This document shows, in pieces, positions 39,848-48,112 of a stretch of DNA of 64,000 bases. The translations under genes were made by a program, and so were the position numbers. The number at the start of each line of letters is the position of its first letter. Within the stretch, counting starts at the first letter, position 1. Below the pieces are notes generated by a model that worked only from the letters and a program-made list of their open reading frames with translations, did not search any database and was not told the origin of the DNA. Origin of the DNA: Streptomyces sp. CBMA152 (GTDB lineage: Bacteria > Actinomycetota > Actinomycetes > Streptomycetales > Streptomycetaceae); NCBI RefSeq assembly GCF_014596475.1, contig NZ_MECJ01000029.1, forward strand, positions 1 through 64,000, written 5' to 3'.

Positions 39848-40849
39848 TCAGTGCGCGTCGGCGATGTGCTGGGTACCGATCCGCTTGCGGAACACCCAGT
39901 ACGTCCAGCCCTGGTAGAGCAGCACGACCGGCGTCGCGATGCCCGCGCACCAGGTCATGATCTTCAGGGTGTACGGAGTGGACGAGGCGTTGGAGACCGT
40001 GAGGTTCCATCCGTCGTTCAGCGAGGACGGCATGACGTTCGGGAAGAGCGTCAGGAACAGCATCGCCACGGCGGCGGCGATCGTGATCCCCGACAGCGCG
40101 AACGACCAGCCTTCGCGGCCCGCCTTGATCGCCCCGATCGCACCGACCAGGGCGAGAACCGCCACGACCATCGCGACCAGGCTCTTGGTGTCCCCGCGCG
40201 AGACCTGCGTCCAGATCAGGAACCCGAGCGCCAGCACGGCCGTGGCCAGGCCGAGCTTCAGCGCCAGCGCCCGCGAGCGCTCCCGGATGTCACCGACGGT
40301 CTTCAGCGAGGCGAAGACCGTGCCGTGGAAGGTGAACAGGAACAGCGTCACCAGTCCGCCGAGGATCGCGTACGGGTTCAGCAGGTCCCAGAAGGTGCCC
40401 ACGTACTCCTTGTGCGCGTCGATCTTGACCCCGTGCACGATGTTGCCGAAGGCGACGCCCCAGAGGAACGCCGGGATCAGCGAGGTCCAGAAGATGGCCT
40501 CTTCCCAGTTGCGCTGCCACTTGTCCTCCGGCCGCTTCGCCCGGTACTCGAAGGCGACTCCGCGCACGATCAGGCAGACCAGGATGATCAGTAGCGGCAG
40601 ATAGAAGCCGGAGAAGAGCGTGGCGTACCAATCGGGGAAGGCGGCGAAGGTGGCGCCGCCGGCCGTCAGCAGCCACACCTCGTTGCCGTCCCAGACGGGC
40701 CCGATCGTGTTGATCAGGACCCGCTTCTCCTTGCGGTCGCGGGCCAGCAGCTTCGTCAGGATCCCGATCCCGAAGTCGAAGCCCTCCAGGAAGAAGTAGC
40801 CGGTCCACAGGACGGCGATGAGTACGAACCAGACGTCGTGGAGTTCCAT
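39848..40849 (-). CDS. cydB: Cytochrome bd quinol oxidase subunit II
   Basis: A 333-residue integral membrane subunit with eight or nine helices. Conserved family features are the N-terminal WFVLIAVLWTGYFFLEGFDFGIGIL, the segment IGPVWDGNEVWLLTAGGATFAAFP and RGVAFEYRAK. CydB stabilises the haem centres of CydA in the high-affinity oxygen-reducing quinol oxidase. The gene follows cydA by 18 bases in the same direction and shares its Rex-controlled promoter. Confidence 0.96.
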   Translation of the reverse strand: MELHDVWFVLIAVLWTGYFFLEGFDFGIGILTKLLARDRKEKRVLINTIGPVWDGNEVWLLTAGGATFAAFPDWYATLFSGFYLPLLIILVCLIVRGVAFEYRAKRPEDKWQRNWEEAIFWTSLIPAFLWGVAFGNIVHGVKIDAHKEYVGTFWDLLNPYAILGGLVTLFLFTFHGTVFASLKTVGDIRERSRALALKLGLATAVLALGFLIWTQVSRGDTKSLVAMVVAVLALVGAIGAIKAGREGWSFALSGITIAAAVAMLFLTLFPNVMPSSLNDGWNLTVSNASSTPYTLKIMTWCAGIATPVVLLYQGWTYWVFRKRIGTQHIADAH

Positions 40850-40867
40850 GCCTCTGTCTCCTCAGCC

Positions 40868-42376
40868 TCAGTACGAGAAGGCCATCGGCCGGTCGGGGTC
40901 GTGGTCGTCCCCGCCGATCTTGGTGGGCGGGTTGAGGTCGGACTCGGTGAGCTCGGGCGGTCCGGCCTTGACGTACTTCGCGAGCAGCCGGACCTCGATC
41001 ACCGCGAGGACCGCGTACAGCAGCGTGAAGACGATCATCGAGGTGAGGACCTCGCCCTGCGACACACCGGGGGAGACCGCGTCCTTGGTGCGCAGGACGC
41101 CGTACACGACCCAGGGCTGACGGCCCATCTCGGTGAAGATCCAGCCCCAGGAGTTGGCGATCAGCGGGAAGCCGAGCGTCCAGACGGCGGCGAACCAGTA
41201 CCACCGGGTCAGCCGGGAGCCGAGCACCTTGTTCCTGAAGAGGACCAGATGCGGCACTTCGTCGTCACCGGTCCTCAGCCCGGGCGCCAGCATGAACTTC
41301 TTGCGGGTGAGCCAGAGGCCCACGACGCCGATCGCGAAGGATGCCATGCCGAAGCCGATCATCCAGCGGAAGCCCCAGAAGGTGACCGGGATGTTGGGCC
41401 GGTAGTCGCCGGGCCCGTACTTCTGCTGCTCCTGCTTGTTCACGTCGTTGATGCCGGGAACGTACGAGGAGAAGTTGTTGTCGGCGAGGAAGGAGAGCAG
41501 CCCGGGGACCGAGATCTCGACGCTGTTGTGGCCCTTGGCCACGTCTCCGTAGGCGAATATCGAGAAGGGCGCCGACTTGTCGCCGTCCCACAGCGCCTCG
41601 GCCGCGGCCATCTTCATGGGCTGCTGCTTGAACATCACCTTGCCGAGCTGGTCGCCGCTGACGGCCGTGAGCATCCCGCCGATCACCAGGGTGACCAGGC
41701 CGAGCCGGAGCGACGTACGCATCACCGGGATGTGCTTCTTGCGGCGCAGATGGATGGCGGAGATGCCGACCATGAACGCGCCGCCGGTGAGGAAGGCCGC
41801 CGTGAGCGTGTGGAAGACGACGACCAGGGTGGTGTCCTGGGTCAGGACGTGCCAGAAGTCGGTGAGCTCGGCGCGCCCGGTGGCCTTGTTGAGCTTGTAG
41901 CCGACCGGGTGCTGCATCCAGGAGTTGGCGGCCAGGATGAAGTACGCGGAGAGGACGGTGCCGATCGAGACCATCCAGATGCAGGCGAGATGGATCTTCT
42001 TGGGGAGCTTGTCCCAGCCGAAGATCCACAGCCCGATGAAGGTCGACTCGAAGAAGAACGCGATCAGCGCCTCGAAGGCGAGTGGCGCACCGAAGACGTC
42101 GCCGACGAACCGCGAGTAGTCGGACCAGTTCATGCCGAACTGGAACTCCTGGACGATGCCGGTGACGACACCCATCGCGATGTTGATCAGGAAGAGTTTG
42201 CCCCAGAACTTCGTCGCTCTGAGGTACTTCTCGTTCTCCGTGCGCACCCAGGCGGTCTGCAGGCCCGCGGTGAGCGCGGCGAGCGAGATCGTCAGGGGGA
42301 CGAAGAGGAAGTGATAGACGGTGGTGATGCCGAACTGCCATCGCGCCAGGGTTTCCGGCGCCAGAGCCAGATCCAC
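40868..42376 (-). CDS. cydA: Cytochrome bd quinol oxidase subunit I
   Basis: A 502-residue subunit carrying haems b558, b595 and d. The start VDLALAPETLARWQFGITTVYHFLF contains the haem-ligand His near residue 20. FEALIAFFFESTFIGLWIFGW contains the essential Glu, and WMQHPVGY and FHTLTAAFLTGGAF are conserved. The Q-loop (about residues 255-330) is of the short type. The GTG at 42376 is chosen because AAGGAG lies seven bases before it; the frame is open further upstream but crosses the Rex operator. It is the first gene of the operon cydA-cydB-cydDC. Confidence 0.97.
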   Translation of the reverse strand: MDLALAPETLARWQFGITTVYHFLFVPLTISLAALTAGLQTAWVRTENEKYLRATKFWGKLFLINIAMGVVTGIVQEFQFGMNWSDYSRFVGDVFGAPLAFEALIAFFFESTFIGLWIFGWDKLPKKIHLACIWMVSIGTVLSAYFILAANSWMQHPVGYKLNKATGRAELTDFWHVLTQDTTLVVVFHTLTAAFLTGGAFMVGISAIHLRRKKHIPVMRTSLRLGLVTLVIGGMLTAVSGDQLGKVMFKQQPMKMAAAEALWDGDKSAPFSIFAYGDVAKGHNSVEISVPGLLSFLADNNFSSYVPGINDVNKQEQQKYGPGDYRPNIPVTFWGFRWMIGFGMASFAIGVVGLWLTRKKFMLAPGLRTGDDEVPHLVLFRNKVLGSRLTRWYWFAAVWTLGFPLIANSWGWIFTEMGRQPWVVYGVLRTKDAVSPGVSQGEVLTSMIVFTLLYAVLAVIEVRLLAKYVKAGPPELTESDLNPPTKIGGDDHDPDRPMAFSY

Positions 42377-42458
42377 GTCGCTTCTCCTTACATCGCCGTG
42401 ATCACAGCGGCAGTCTGCCCCTCCAATCCCACTGATTACGGGATCAATCAGGGCGCGC

Positions 42459-42476
42459 TTGTGAACGCGTTCACAT
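42459..42476. promoter_or_regulatory. Rex operator upstream of cydA
   Basis: TTGTGAACGCGTTCACAT matches the Streptomyces Rex operator TTGTGAACGCGTTCACAA at 17 of 18 bases. It lies 83 bp before the cydA start. Rex senses the NADH/NAD+ ratio and is known to repress cydABCD in S. coelicolor, releasing DNA when oxygen is limiting. Confidence 0.93.
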
Positions 42477-42600
42477 TCACAAGCATTATGTCGCACACGC
42501 TTTCGCGACCTTGAATCGGGGGTACCCCTTTTGACTCCACAGGGTCGGCAGCCGCGGACCAGGTCGCCCGACACCCTGTGAGACGCCCCTTCCCAGCACT

Positions 42601-42617
42601 TTCAACATATTGTTGAA
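42601..42617. promoter_or_regulatory. Perfect 7-3-7 inverted repeat before the cyclophilin-like gene
   Basis: TTCAACA-TAT-TGTTGAA is perfectly symmetric and contains TATTGT, a possible -10 element. It ends nine bases before the ATG at 42627, so a bound repressor would block the promoter or start. The cognate regulator is not identifiable; the symmetry fits GntR-family sites. Confidence 0.6.
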
Positions 42618-42626
42618 TCCTGGGTC

Positions 42627-42995
42627 ATGCAGATACGGATCTCATGGCCCGCAGGCCGGCTGACCGCCACTCTCGACGAAACCCCCACGAGCACGGCGCT
42701 CGCGGGGGCACTCCCGATCGTCTCCACCGCCCACACCTGGGGCGAAGAGGTCTACTTCGACACGCCGGTCTCCCCCGCCCTTGAGGCGGACGCGCGGCAG
42801 GTGGTGGAGGCGGGCACGGTCGCGTTCTGGACCGAGGGCGACGCGCTCGCGCTGCCCTTCGGCCCGACGCCCATCTCGCGCGGCGAGGAGTGCCGCCTGG
42901 CGAGCCCGTGCAATGTCGTCGGCCGGATCGACGGCGATCCGCGCGTGCTCGCCACGGTCCGCCCGGGAGACCCGATCCGGGTGGACCGGGTCTAG
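42627..42995 (+). CDS. Cyclophilin-like fold protein
   Basis: A 122-residue cytoplasmic protein of the bacterial cyclophilin-like beta-barrel type. It starts MQIRISWPAGRLTATLDETPTS and shows the conserved strand pair WGEEVYFDTPV and VEAGTVAFWTEGDALALPFGPTP, followed by LASPCNVVGRIDGDP. These proteins lack the catalytic residues of true peptidyl-prolyl isomerases, and their function is unknown. The gene is monocistronic, with a strong candidate operator directly before it, and converges on the aminotransferase gene. Confidence 0.85.
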   Translation: MQIRISWPAGRLTATLDETPTSTALAGALPIVSTAHTWGEEVYFDTPVSPALEADARQVVEAGTVAFWTEGDALALPFGPTPISRGEECRLASPCNVVGRIDGDPRVLATVRPGDPIRVDRV

Positions 42996-43011
42996 AACCT
43001 CGTACGACCTG

Positions 43012-44091
43012 CTAGTTCGCCTTGTGGAAGCCCTCGGCGACCTTCAGGAAAAGGTCGTTGGCCTCGGTCTCGCCGATCGTGACGCGCACGCCCTCGCCCG
43101 CGAACGGCCGGACCACCACACCGGCCGCCTCGCAGGCCGCGGCGAAGTCGACCGTACGCTCGCCCAGGCGCAGCCAGACGAAGTTCGCCTGCGTCTCGGG
43201 CACGGTCCAGCCCTGGCCGACCAGGCCCTCGTAGACCCGGGCGCGCTCGCCCACCAACGCGCCGACGCGGCCGAGCAGTTCGTCCTCGGCCCGCAGCGAG
43301 GCGACCGCCGCGTCCTGGGCGAGCTGGCTCACGCCGAACGGGACGGCCGTCTTGCGCAGCGCGGCCGCCACCGGCTCATGCGCGACCGCGAAGCCGACCC
43401 GCAGCCCGGCGAGCCCGTACGCCTTGGAGAAGGTGCGCAGCACCGCCACGTTCGGGCGGTCCCGGTAGATCTCGATCCCGTCCGGCACGTCGGCATCGCG
43501 GATGAACTCGCGGTACGCCTCGTCCAGGACCACCAGCACATCGGACGGCACGCGGTCGAGGAATCGTTCCAGCTCGGCCCGGCGCACCACCGTGCCGGTC
43601 GGGTTGTTGGGGTTGCAGACGAAGATCAGCCGGGTCTTGTCGGTGATCGCGTCGGCCATCGCGTCGAGGTCGTGCACCTCGCCGGAGGTCAGCGGCACCC
43701 GGACGGACGTGGCACCACTGATCTGGGTGATGATCGGGTACGCCTCGAAGGAGCGCCAGGCGTAGATCACCTCGTCGCCGGGGCCCGAGGTGGACTGGAT
43801 AAGCGACTGGGCGACGCCGACCGAGCCCGTACCGGTGGCAATGTGGGAAACCGGCACGCCGAACCGGTCGGCCAGCTCGTTCATCAGTTCGGTGCAGGCC
43901 ATGTCCGGGTAGCGGTTGAAGCTCCCGGCGGCGGCGATCGCGCTCTCCATCACACCCGGCAGCGGCGGGTACGGGTTCTCGTTGGAGGACAGCTTGTACG
44001 CGACCGGGCCGCCGGCGGCCGCGGGCTTGCCGGGCTTGTAGGTGGGGATGCCGTCCAGCTCGGCGCGCAGCTTGGGGCTCGTCTCGCTCAC
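43012..44091 (-). CDS. HisC-type aminotransferase (histidinol-phosphate or aromatic aminotransferase)
   Basis: A 359-residue class I/II PLP aminotransferase. Key elements are YKLSSNENPYPPLPGV near the N-terminus, ATGTGSVGVAQSLIQ, FVCNPNNPTGTVV, VVLDEAYREF, the PLP Lys in RTFSKAYGLAGLRVGFAVA and VRVTIGETEAND. It resembles the HisC2/Pat branch, which in actinobacteria acts on aromatic amino acids. A main hisC is usually elsewhere in the his operon, so a role in phenylalanine synthesis is plausible and would complement pheA at 15580. The GTG at 44091 has GAGGAGG seven bases upstream. Confidence 0.88.
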   Translation of the reverse strand: MSETSPKLRAELDGIPTYKPGKPAAAGGPVAYKLSSNENPYPPLPGVMESAIAAAGSFNRYPDMACTELMNELADRFGVPVSHIATGTGSVGVAQSLIQSTSGPGDEVIYAWRSFEAYPIITQISGATSVRVPLTSGEVHDLDAMADAITDKTRLIFVCNPNNPTGTVVRRAELERFLDRVPSDVLVVLDEAYREFIRDADVPDGIEIYRDRPNVAVLRTFSKAYGLAGLRVGFAVAHEPVAAALRKTAVPFGVSQLAQDAAVASLRAEDELLGRVGALVGERARVYEGLVGQGWTVPETQANFVWLRLGERTVDFAAACEAAGVVVRPFAGEGVRVTIGETEANDLFLKVAEGFHKAN

Positions 44092-44495
44092 CGCAGGTCC
44101 TCCTCGACCGTTCCATCCATCCGAATACTGCTCACCTTATGAGGATTCGGCGCCCCTGCGAAGAGCCGTGGGCCTCCGCCCGGCACAGCCCGCCGCACCT
44201 GCGCGGATCCGGCTGCCCACGGGCGCACGCGGAGGGGGAGCGCTCCCTGCAGGTCCGCGCGCCGGTGGCTCGCGCCGTGGCGCGCATCCCTCGTGCAGGT
44301 GAGTTGAGACCTCTTCGAAACTTCGGGCATTCGGCAGCCGCCCGCCAATCGACAACCGTCACCACAACGCGATGACCACCAACTCCCTTGCAAACCAAGG
44401 GCATTAACGATTTACGATCATGCAGAAACGTACCTGTCAACGCGTGCATATGCACCCGGGCCAACTGTCTCCCCTCGCCCTACTATCGGCTCGCC
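44092..44495. other. 404-bp divergent intergenic region with a GTGCATATGCAC palindrome
   Basis: This gap separates the aminotransferase (leftward) and LacI-type (rightward) genes. A perfect 12-bp palindrome GTGCATATGCAC at 44444-44455 is a candidate operator for the LacI protein. TACTAT at 44481-44486, nine bases before the ATG at 44496, is a likely -10. No gene or tRNA was found in the rest. Confidence 0.5.
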
Positions 44496-45674
44496 ATGAC
44501 AGCAGCAGGGAAGCACCAGGTGAGCCGGTCAACCGGTCGCCGGCTGGGGCGGGCGGGCATTCGGGACGTGGCCGCCGCCGCCGGCGTCTCCATCACGACC
44601 GTCTCAGACGCGCTCAACGGCAAGGGCCGGCTCCCCGACGCCACCCGCCGCCACGTCCGCGAGGTCGCAGACCGGCTGGGCTACCGCCCATCCGCAGCGG
44701 CCCGCACGCTCCGTACCGGGAAGTCCGGCTTGATCGGGCTGACCGTGACGACGTACGGGGATGAACCTTTCACCTTCACCGAATTCGCCTATTTCGCCGA
44801 GATGGCGAGGGCCGCGACCTCCGCGGCGCTCGCCCGGGGCTACGCCCTGGTCATTCTGCCCGCCACCTCACGCCGCAGCCCCGCGGACGTCTGGTCGAAC
44901 GTCGCCCTCGACGGAACCGTCGTGATCGACCCCTCCGACCAGGACCCCGTGGTCACCGAGCTCGTCCGCCAAGGGCTGCCGGTGGTCTCCGACGGCCGAC
45001 CGGCGGGCTCGCTGCCGGTGACCGCCTGGGTCGACAACGACCACGAGGCCGCCGTACTGGAACTGCTCGACCATCTAGCCGCCGCCGGCGCCCGCCGGAT
45101 CGGTCTGCTCACCGGCACCACCACCGACACCTATACCCGGCTCTCCACCGAGGCGTACCTCAGCTGGTGCGAGCGGGTCGGCCAGGATCCGGTCTACGAG
45201 TCCTATCCCGCCCACGACCCGTGCGCGGGCGCCGTCGCGGCCGACCGGCTGCTCGCCCGCCCCGACCGACCCGACGCCGTGTACGGCCTGTTCGACCCCA
45301 ACGGCACCGATCTGCTCGCGGCCGCCCGGCGGTACGGGCTGCGCGTGCCCGAGGACCTGCTGCTCGTCTGCTGCAGCGAGTCCACGGTGTACGCGACGAC
45401 CGAGCCGCCCATCACCACCCTCTCGCTCAAACCCCGCCGTATCGGCACCGCCGTGGTCCAACTGCTCATCGACGCCATCGAAGGCATCGACCACGGTCAC
45501 CCGATCGAGCAGGTGATACCGACCGAACTCATCATCCGTACGTCGTCGCAGCGCCGTCCGCCGCGTACGACGGTCAGCCCGCCGCGCTCACCCGTCGCGG
45601 AGCCCCGAAGGGGCCATGGCCAGGACCCGAACGTGCCGGACAGGAGCACCGAGAGCGATGCGGACAAGGACTAG
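44496..45674 (+). CDS. LacI-family transcriptional regulator
   Basis: A 392-residue regulator. The LacI helix-turn-helix and hinge lie at residues about 20-75 (RAGIRDVAAAAGVSITTVSD, ALNGKGRLPDATRRHV, LGYRPSAAARTLRTGKSGLI). A periplasmic-binding-protein-like ligand domain follows to about residue 345 (VVSDGRPAGSLPVTAWVDND, RRIGLLTGTTTDTYTR, VYGLFDPNGTDLLAAARR). A disordered, basic, Pro-rich tail of about 40 residues ends the protein. No catabolic gene is adjacent, so the effector is unknown. The ATG at 44496 is taken because TACTAT precedes it and the upstream extension has no ribosome binding site. Confidence 0.9.
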   Translation: MTAAGKHQVSRSTGRRLGRAGIRDVAAAAGVSITTVSDALNGKGRLPDATRRHVREVADRLGYRPSAAARTLRTGKSGLIGLTVTTYGDEPFTFTEFAYFAEMARAATSAALARGYALVILPATSRRSPADVWSNVALDGTVVIDPSDQDPVVTELVRQGLPVVSDGRPAGSLPVTAWVDNDHEAAVLELLDHLAAAGARRIGLLTGTTTDTYTRLSTEAYLSWCERVGQDPVYESYPAHDPCAGAVAADRLLARPDRPDAVYGLFDPNGTDLLAAARRYGLRVPEDLLLVCCSESTVYATTEPPITTLSLKPRRIGTAVVQLLIDAIEGIDHGHPIEQVIPTELIIRTSSQRRPPRTTVSPPRSPVAEPRRGHGQDPNVPDRSTESDADKD

Positions 45675-45761
45675 ACCAACACATTGGGGACATAACAACC
45701 GGTGAACCCCGGCCGCGCCCCGATTCACCACCCCTGGTGCGTCACACAGCACGGGCCGCAT

Positions 45762-45767
45762 TCCTAT
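45762..45767 (+). promoter_or_regulatory. Probable -10 element of the metallophosphatase gene
   Basis: TATGAT near 45764 in the sequence CATTCCTATGATGGGCG is a good -10 hexamer 80 bases before the chosen start at 45850. A -35 element is not clear. Confidence 0.35.
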
Positions 45768-45849
45768 GATGGGCGCACGACATCAAGGATCCCTGCCCGA
45801 CCAGGGGGGTCCCCCGGTGTACGGCGGCGCGACGGTGGTGGAGGGGTCG

Positions 45850-47019
45850 ATGACTCAGGGGGCCGGTCAGGGACCCGTGCGGACGGAGACGTTGCGTGAC
45901 TTCCGGGTGCCTCCGTACGCGCAGAATCCCGCGCATCCCGCGCAGGTTCCCGCGCCGCCCCCGCCTGTCGGCATGCCATCACCCGTCGACATCCACCCGG
46001 CGGTGGATGCGCACCCCGTCGTGGCCACGCACCCGGCCGAGGCGTACCCCGCGGACATCCACCCGGGGAACGCCTTTGCGGACGACGAGCCGCCGGAGGG
46101 CTACACCCCGACCGCGCGCGACCTCCCGGTGATCAACCGGGGGGACACCGTGCAGGTGCGGATCGAGACGGACCCGGCCTCGGCGCCCGTCGCCGACGGC
46201 CTCGGGCCGCTCTTCGTCGTGGGCGACGTCCACGGCTACCTCGACGAACTCCTGGCCGCCCTGCGCGAGCAGGGGCTGATCGACATCGACGGGAACTGGG
46301 CCGCGGGCAACGCCCGCCTCTGGTTCCTCGGCGACTTCACCGACCGCGGCCCGGACGGCATCGGCGTCATCGACCTGGTGATGCGGCTGTCCGCCGAAGC
46401 CGCGGCCGCCGGCGGCTACTGCAAGGCCCTCATGGGCAACCACGAGCTGCTGCTGATCGGCGCCAAGCGGTTCGGCGACACCCCGGTCAACTCCGGTGCG
46501 GGCACCGCCACCTTCCAGGCCGCCTGGCTGCTCAACGGCGGCCAGAAGGCCGACATGGACCGCCTCCAGGACGTCCACCTCCAGTGGATGTCCCGCCTCG
46601 ACGCGATCGAGCAGGAGGACGACCATCTGCTGATGCACTCCGACACCACCGCCTATCTGGAGTACGGCGACTCCATCGAGGCCGTGAACGACACCGTCCA
46701 CGCGCTGCTCACCCGCAACGACGCCGACGAGTGCTGGGACCTGTTCCGGAAGTTCACCAAGCGCTTCGCGTTCCGGGACGAGGGCGGCTCGCAGGCCGCG
46801 CGCGAACTGCTCTCGGCATACGGCGGACAGCGGGTGGTCCACGGCCACAGCCCGATCCCATACCTGCTGGGCGAAGTCGGCACCGAGGACGGCGAGGAGG
46901 ACTCACGTCCGGTAGTGGAGGGTCCGCACGTGTACGCGGACGGCCTGGCCATCGCGATGGACGGTGGGGTGACCATGGCCGGAAAACTGCTGGTCGTGCA
47001 GTTGCCTCTGCATGACTGA
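45850..47019 (+). CDS. Calcineurin-like metallophosphoesterase (PPP-type Ser/Thr phosphatase)
   Basis: A 389-residue protein. A Pro/His-rich disordered head of about 90 residues precedes a PPP-type phosphatase domain with the full metal signature: VVGDVHGYLDELL (GDxHG), WFLGDFTDRGPDGIG (GDxxDRG), ALMGNHELLLIG (GNHE), LLMHSDTT and VVHGHSPIP (GHxP). It probably removes phosphate from Ser/Thr residues or hydrolyses a nucleotide such as Ap4A. The ATG at 45850 is chosen because GTGGAGGGG lies directly before it; codons from 45766 are also open. Confidence 0.9.
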   Translation: MTQGAGQGPVRTETLRDFRVPPYAQNPAHPAQVPAPPPPVGMPSPVDIHPAVDAHPVVATHPAEAYPADIHPGNAFADDEPPEGYTPTARDLPVINRGDTVQVRIETDPASAPVADGLGPLFVVGDVHGYLDELLAALREQGLIDIDGNWAAGNARLWFLGDFTDRGPDGIGVIDLVMRLSAEAAAAGGYCKALMGNHELLLIGAKRFGDTPVNSGAGTATFQAAWLLNGGQKADMDRLQDVHLQWMSRLDAIEQEDDHLLMHSDTTAYLEYGDSIEAVNDTVHALLTRNDADECWDLFRKFTKRFAFRDEGGSQAARELLSAYGGQRVVHGHSPIPYLLGEVGTEDGEEDSRPVVEGPHVYADGLAIAMDGGVTMAGKLLVVQLPLHD

Positions 47020-47195
47020 CGCGTAATCGGGAAAGCGTCGGCTCGGGCGGTAGCAAGGTGATTTCGGAAACACCCTGTCACCCCGTGCCGTAACCGCTCT
47101 ACCATCGGCTTATCCGTAGCAGGCTCTCCTCCGTTTCCGCCCAATCGCCCGTACGACAGCCGGGCTTCGCGGCTACGGAGCATCGGGGGATGCAC

Positions 47196-48035
47196 ATGAA
47201 CAGCGCTCCGCACCTGCTGACCGAGGACCGCCCGGAGTTCGAGCGGATCCTCGACGACGCACTGCGCACCGCGCCCGACCGGCCGGAGCTGGCCGGCGTA
47301 GGAGTACGGCTCAACACCGAGCAGCTGCGCACCATGGTGCTCAACGCCGGTGCCCTCGTCTCGGCGGCCGCGGCGGCCGAGTACGACCACTACGTCAGGG
47401 CGCGCGAGGAGATGCGCGCGCCTTCCACCACCGCGCTCGCATCCGACCGCGGCTCGGTTCTCGCACCGCCCGTCGTCGACAGCCCGGACTCCACCTCGGG
47501 CGCGGGCATCGGCGCGGTCGTCGCGGTGCTGGCACCCGTCCTCGCGGGGACCGCCGCCGCCATCTTCCTGCTGGTCGGCTACATCCTGAAGATGCTCAAC
47601 CCTGAGCCCGCCTTCGCCGACACCATGCTCACCGCGGGCTGGTTCTTCGGCGCGCTGACCGCTGCCGCGATACTCGCCGCGGCGATCGGCCTGCTGCTCA
47701 CCGCGCTGCGCAACGGCGCCACCCAGGTCGTCGCCGACCCCGAGGAAGGCGAAGAGGGCGACGAAAAGGCCCAGGAGGTCTCCCGGGCCCGCGAGGCCTG
47801 GCGCCACGCCCTGATGGAGCGGGGTATCTACCCGTTCCTGCGGGAGGCACTGGCCGACCCGAGCACCGACCCGGGTGCGCCTGCCCGGCGCCCGGCACGC
47901 CGGATCCCCACGCTCGGCTATGACCGGCCCGACTTCGACAGCCCCGGCGACCCGTCCTCGGACACCCGCCCGAGCTTCACCAGCCCGGACTTCACCAGCC
48001 CCGACTTCGGGGGCCCCGAGCACCAGCCGGAGTGA
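47196..48035 (+). CDS. Membrane protein of unknown function with two transmembrane segments
   Basis: A 279-residue protein. A helical cytoplasmic domain of about 90 residues (TEDRPEFERILDDALRTAPDRPELAG, then VLNAGALVSAAAAAEYDHYVRAREE) is followed by two membrane segments, GIGAVVAVLAPVLAGTAAAIF and GWFFGALTAAAILAAAIGLLL. An acidic linker and a Ser/Asp/Pro-rich tail with repeated FTSPDF units end it. The ATG at 47196 has GGGGG six bases upstream, better placed than the ATG at 47190. I do not recognise the family; it is probably a conserved Streptomyces protein. Confidence 0.78.
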   Translation: MNSAPHLLTEDRPEFERILDDALRTAPDRPELAGVGVRLNTEQLRTMVLNAGALVSAAAAAEYDHYVRAREEMRAPSTTALASDRGSVLAPPVVDSPDSTSGAGIGAVVAVLAPVLAGTAAAIFLLVGYILKMLNPEPAFADTMLTAGWFFGALTAAAILAAAIGLLLTALRNGATQVVADPEEGEEGDEKAQEVSRAREAWRHALMERGIYPFLREALADPSTDPGAPARRPARRIPTLGYDRPDFDSPGDPSSDTRPSFTSPDFTSPDFGGPEHQPE

Positions 48036-48062
48036 CAAGGCATCAAGGCATCGCGGCCGCCT

Positions 48063-48076
48063 GTTTCACGTGAAAC
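48063..48076. other. parS: parS site, first of a pair before the thiC terminus
   Basis: Perfect GTTTCACGTGAAAC in the 77-bp gap between the convergent membrane-protein gene and thiC. Confidence 0.95.
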
Positions 48077-48084
48077 ATCCGTAC

Positions 48085-48098
48085 GTTTCACGTGAAAC
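48085..48098. other. parS: parS site, second of the pair
   Basis: Perfect GTTTCACGTGAAAC, 22 bp centre to centre from the site at 48063, about two helical turns. With their flanks CCT and AGG the two copies also form one large inverted repeat that could serve as a terminator. Confidence 0.95.
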
Positions 48099-48112
48099 AG
48101 GCGGGCCGTACG

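Noticed and set aside
44092..44495. tRNA gene in the large gap before the LacI gene
   Set aside because: No cloverleaf or T-arm sequence was found on either strand. The gap contains only a palindrome and promoter-like elements.
48063..48098. Simple transcription terminator
   Set aside because: Both halves are exact parS copies repeated at seven other places in the window, so the primary meaning is ParB binding; termination may be secondary.
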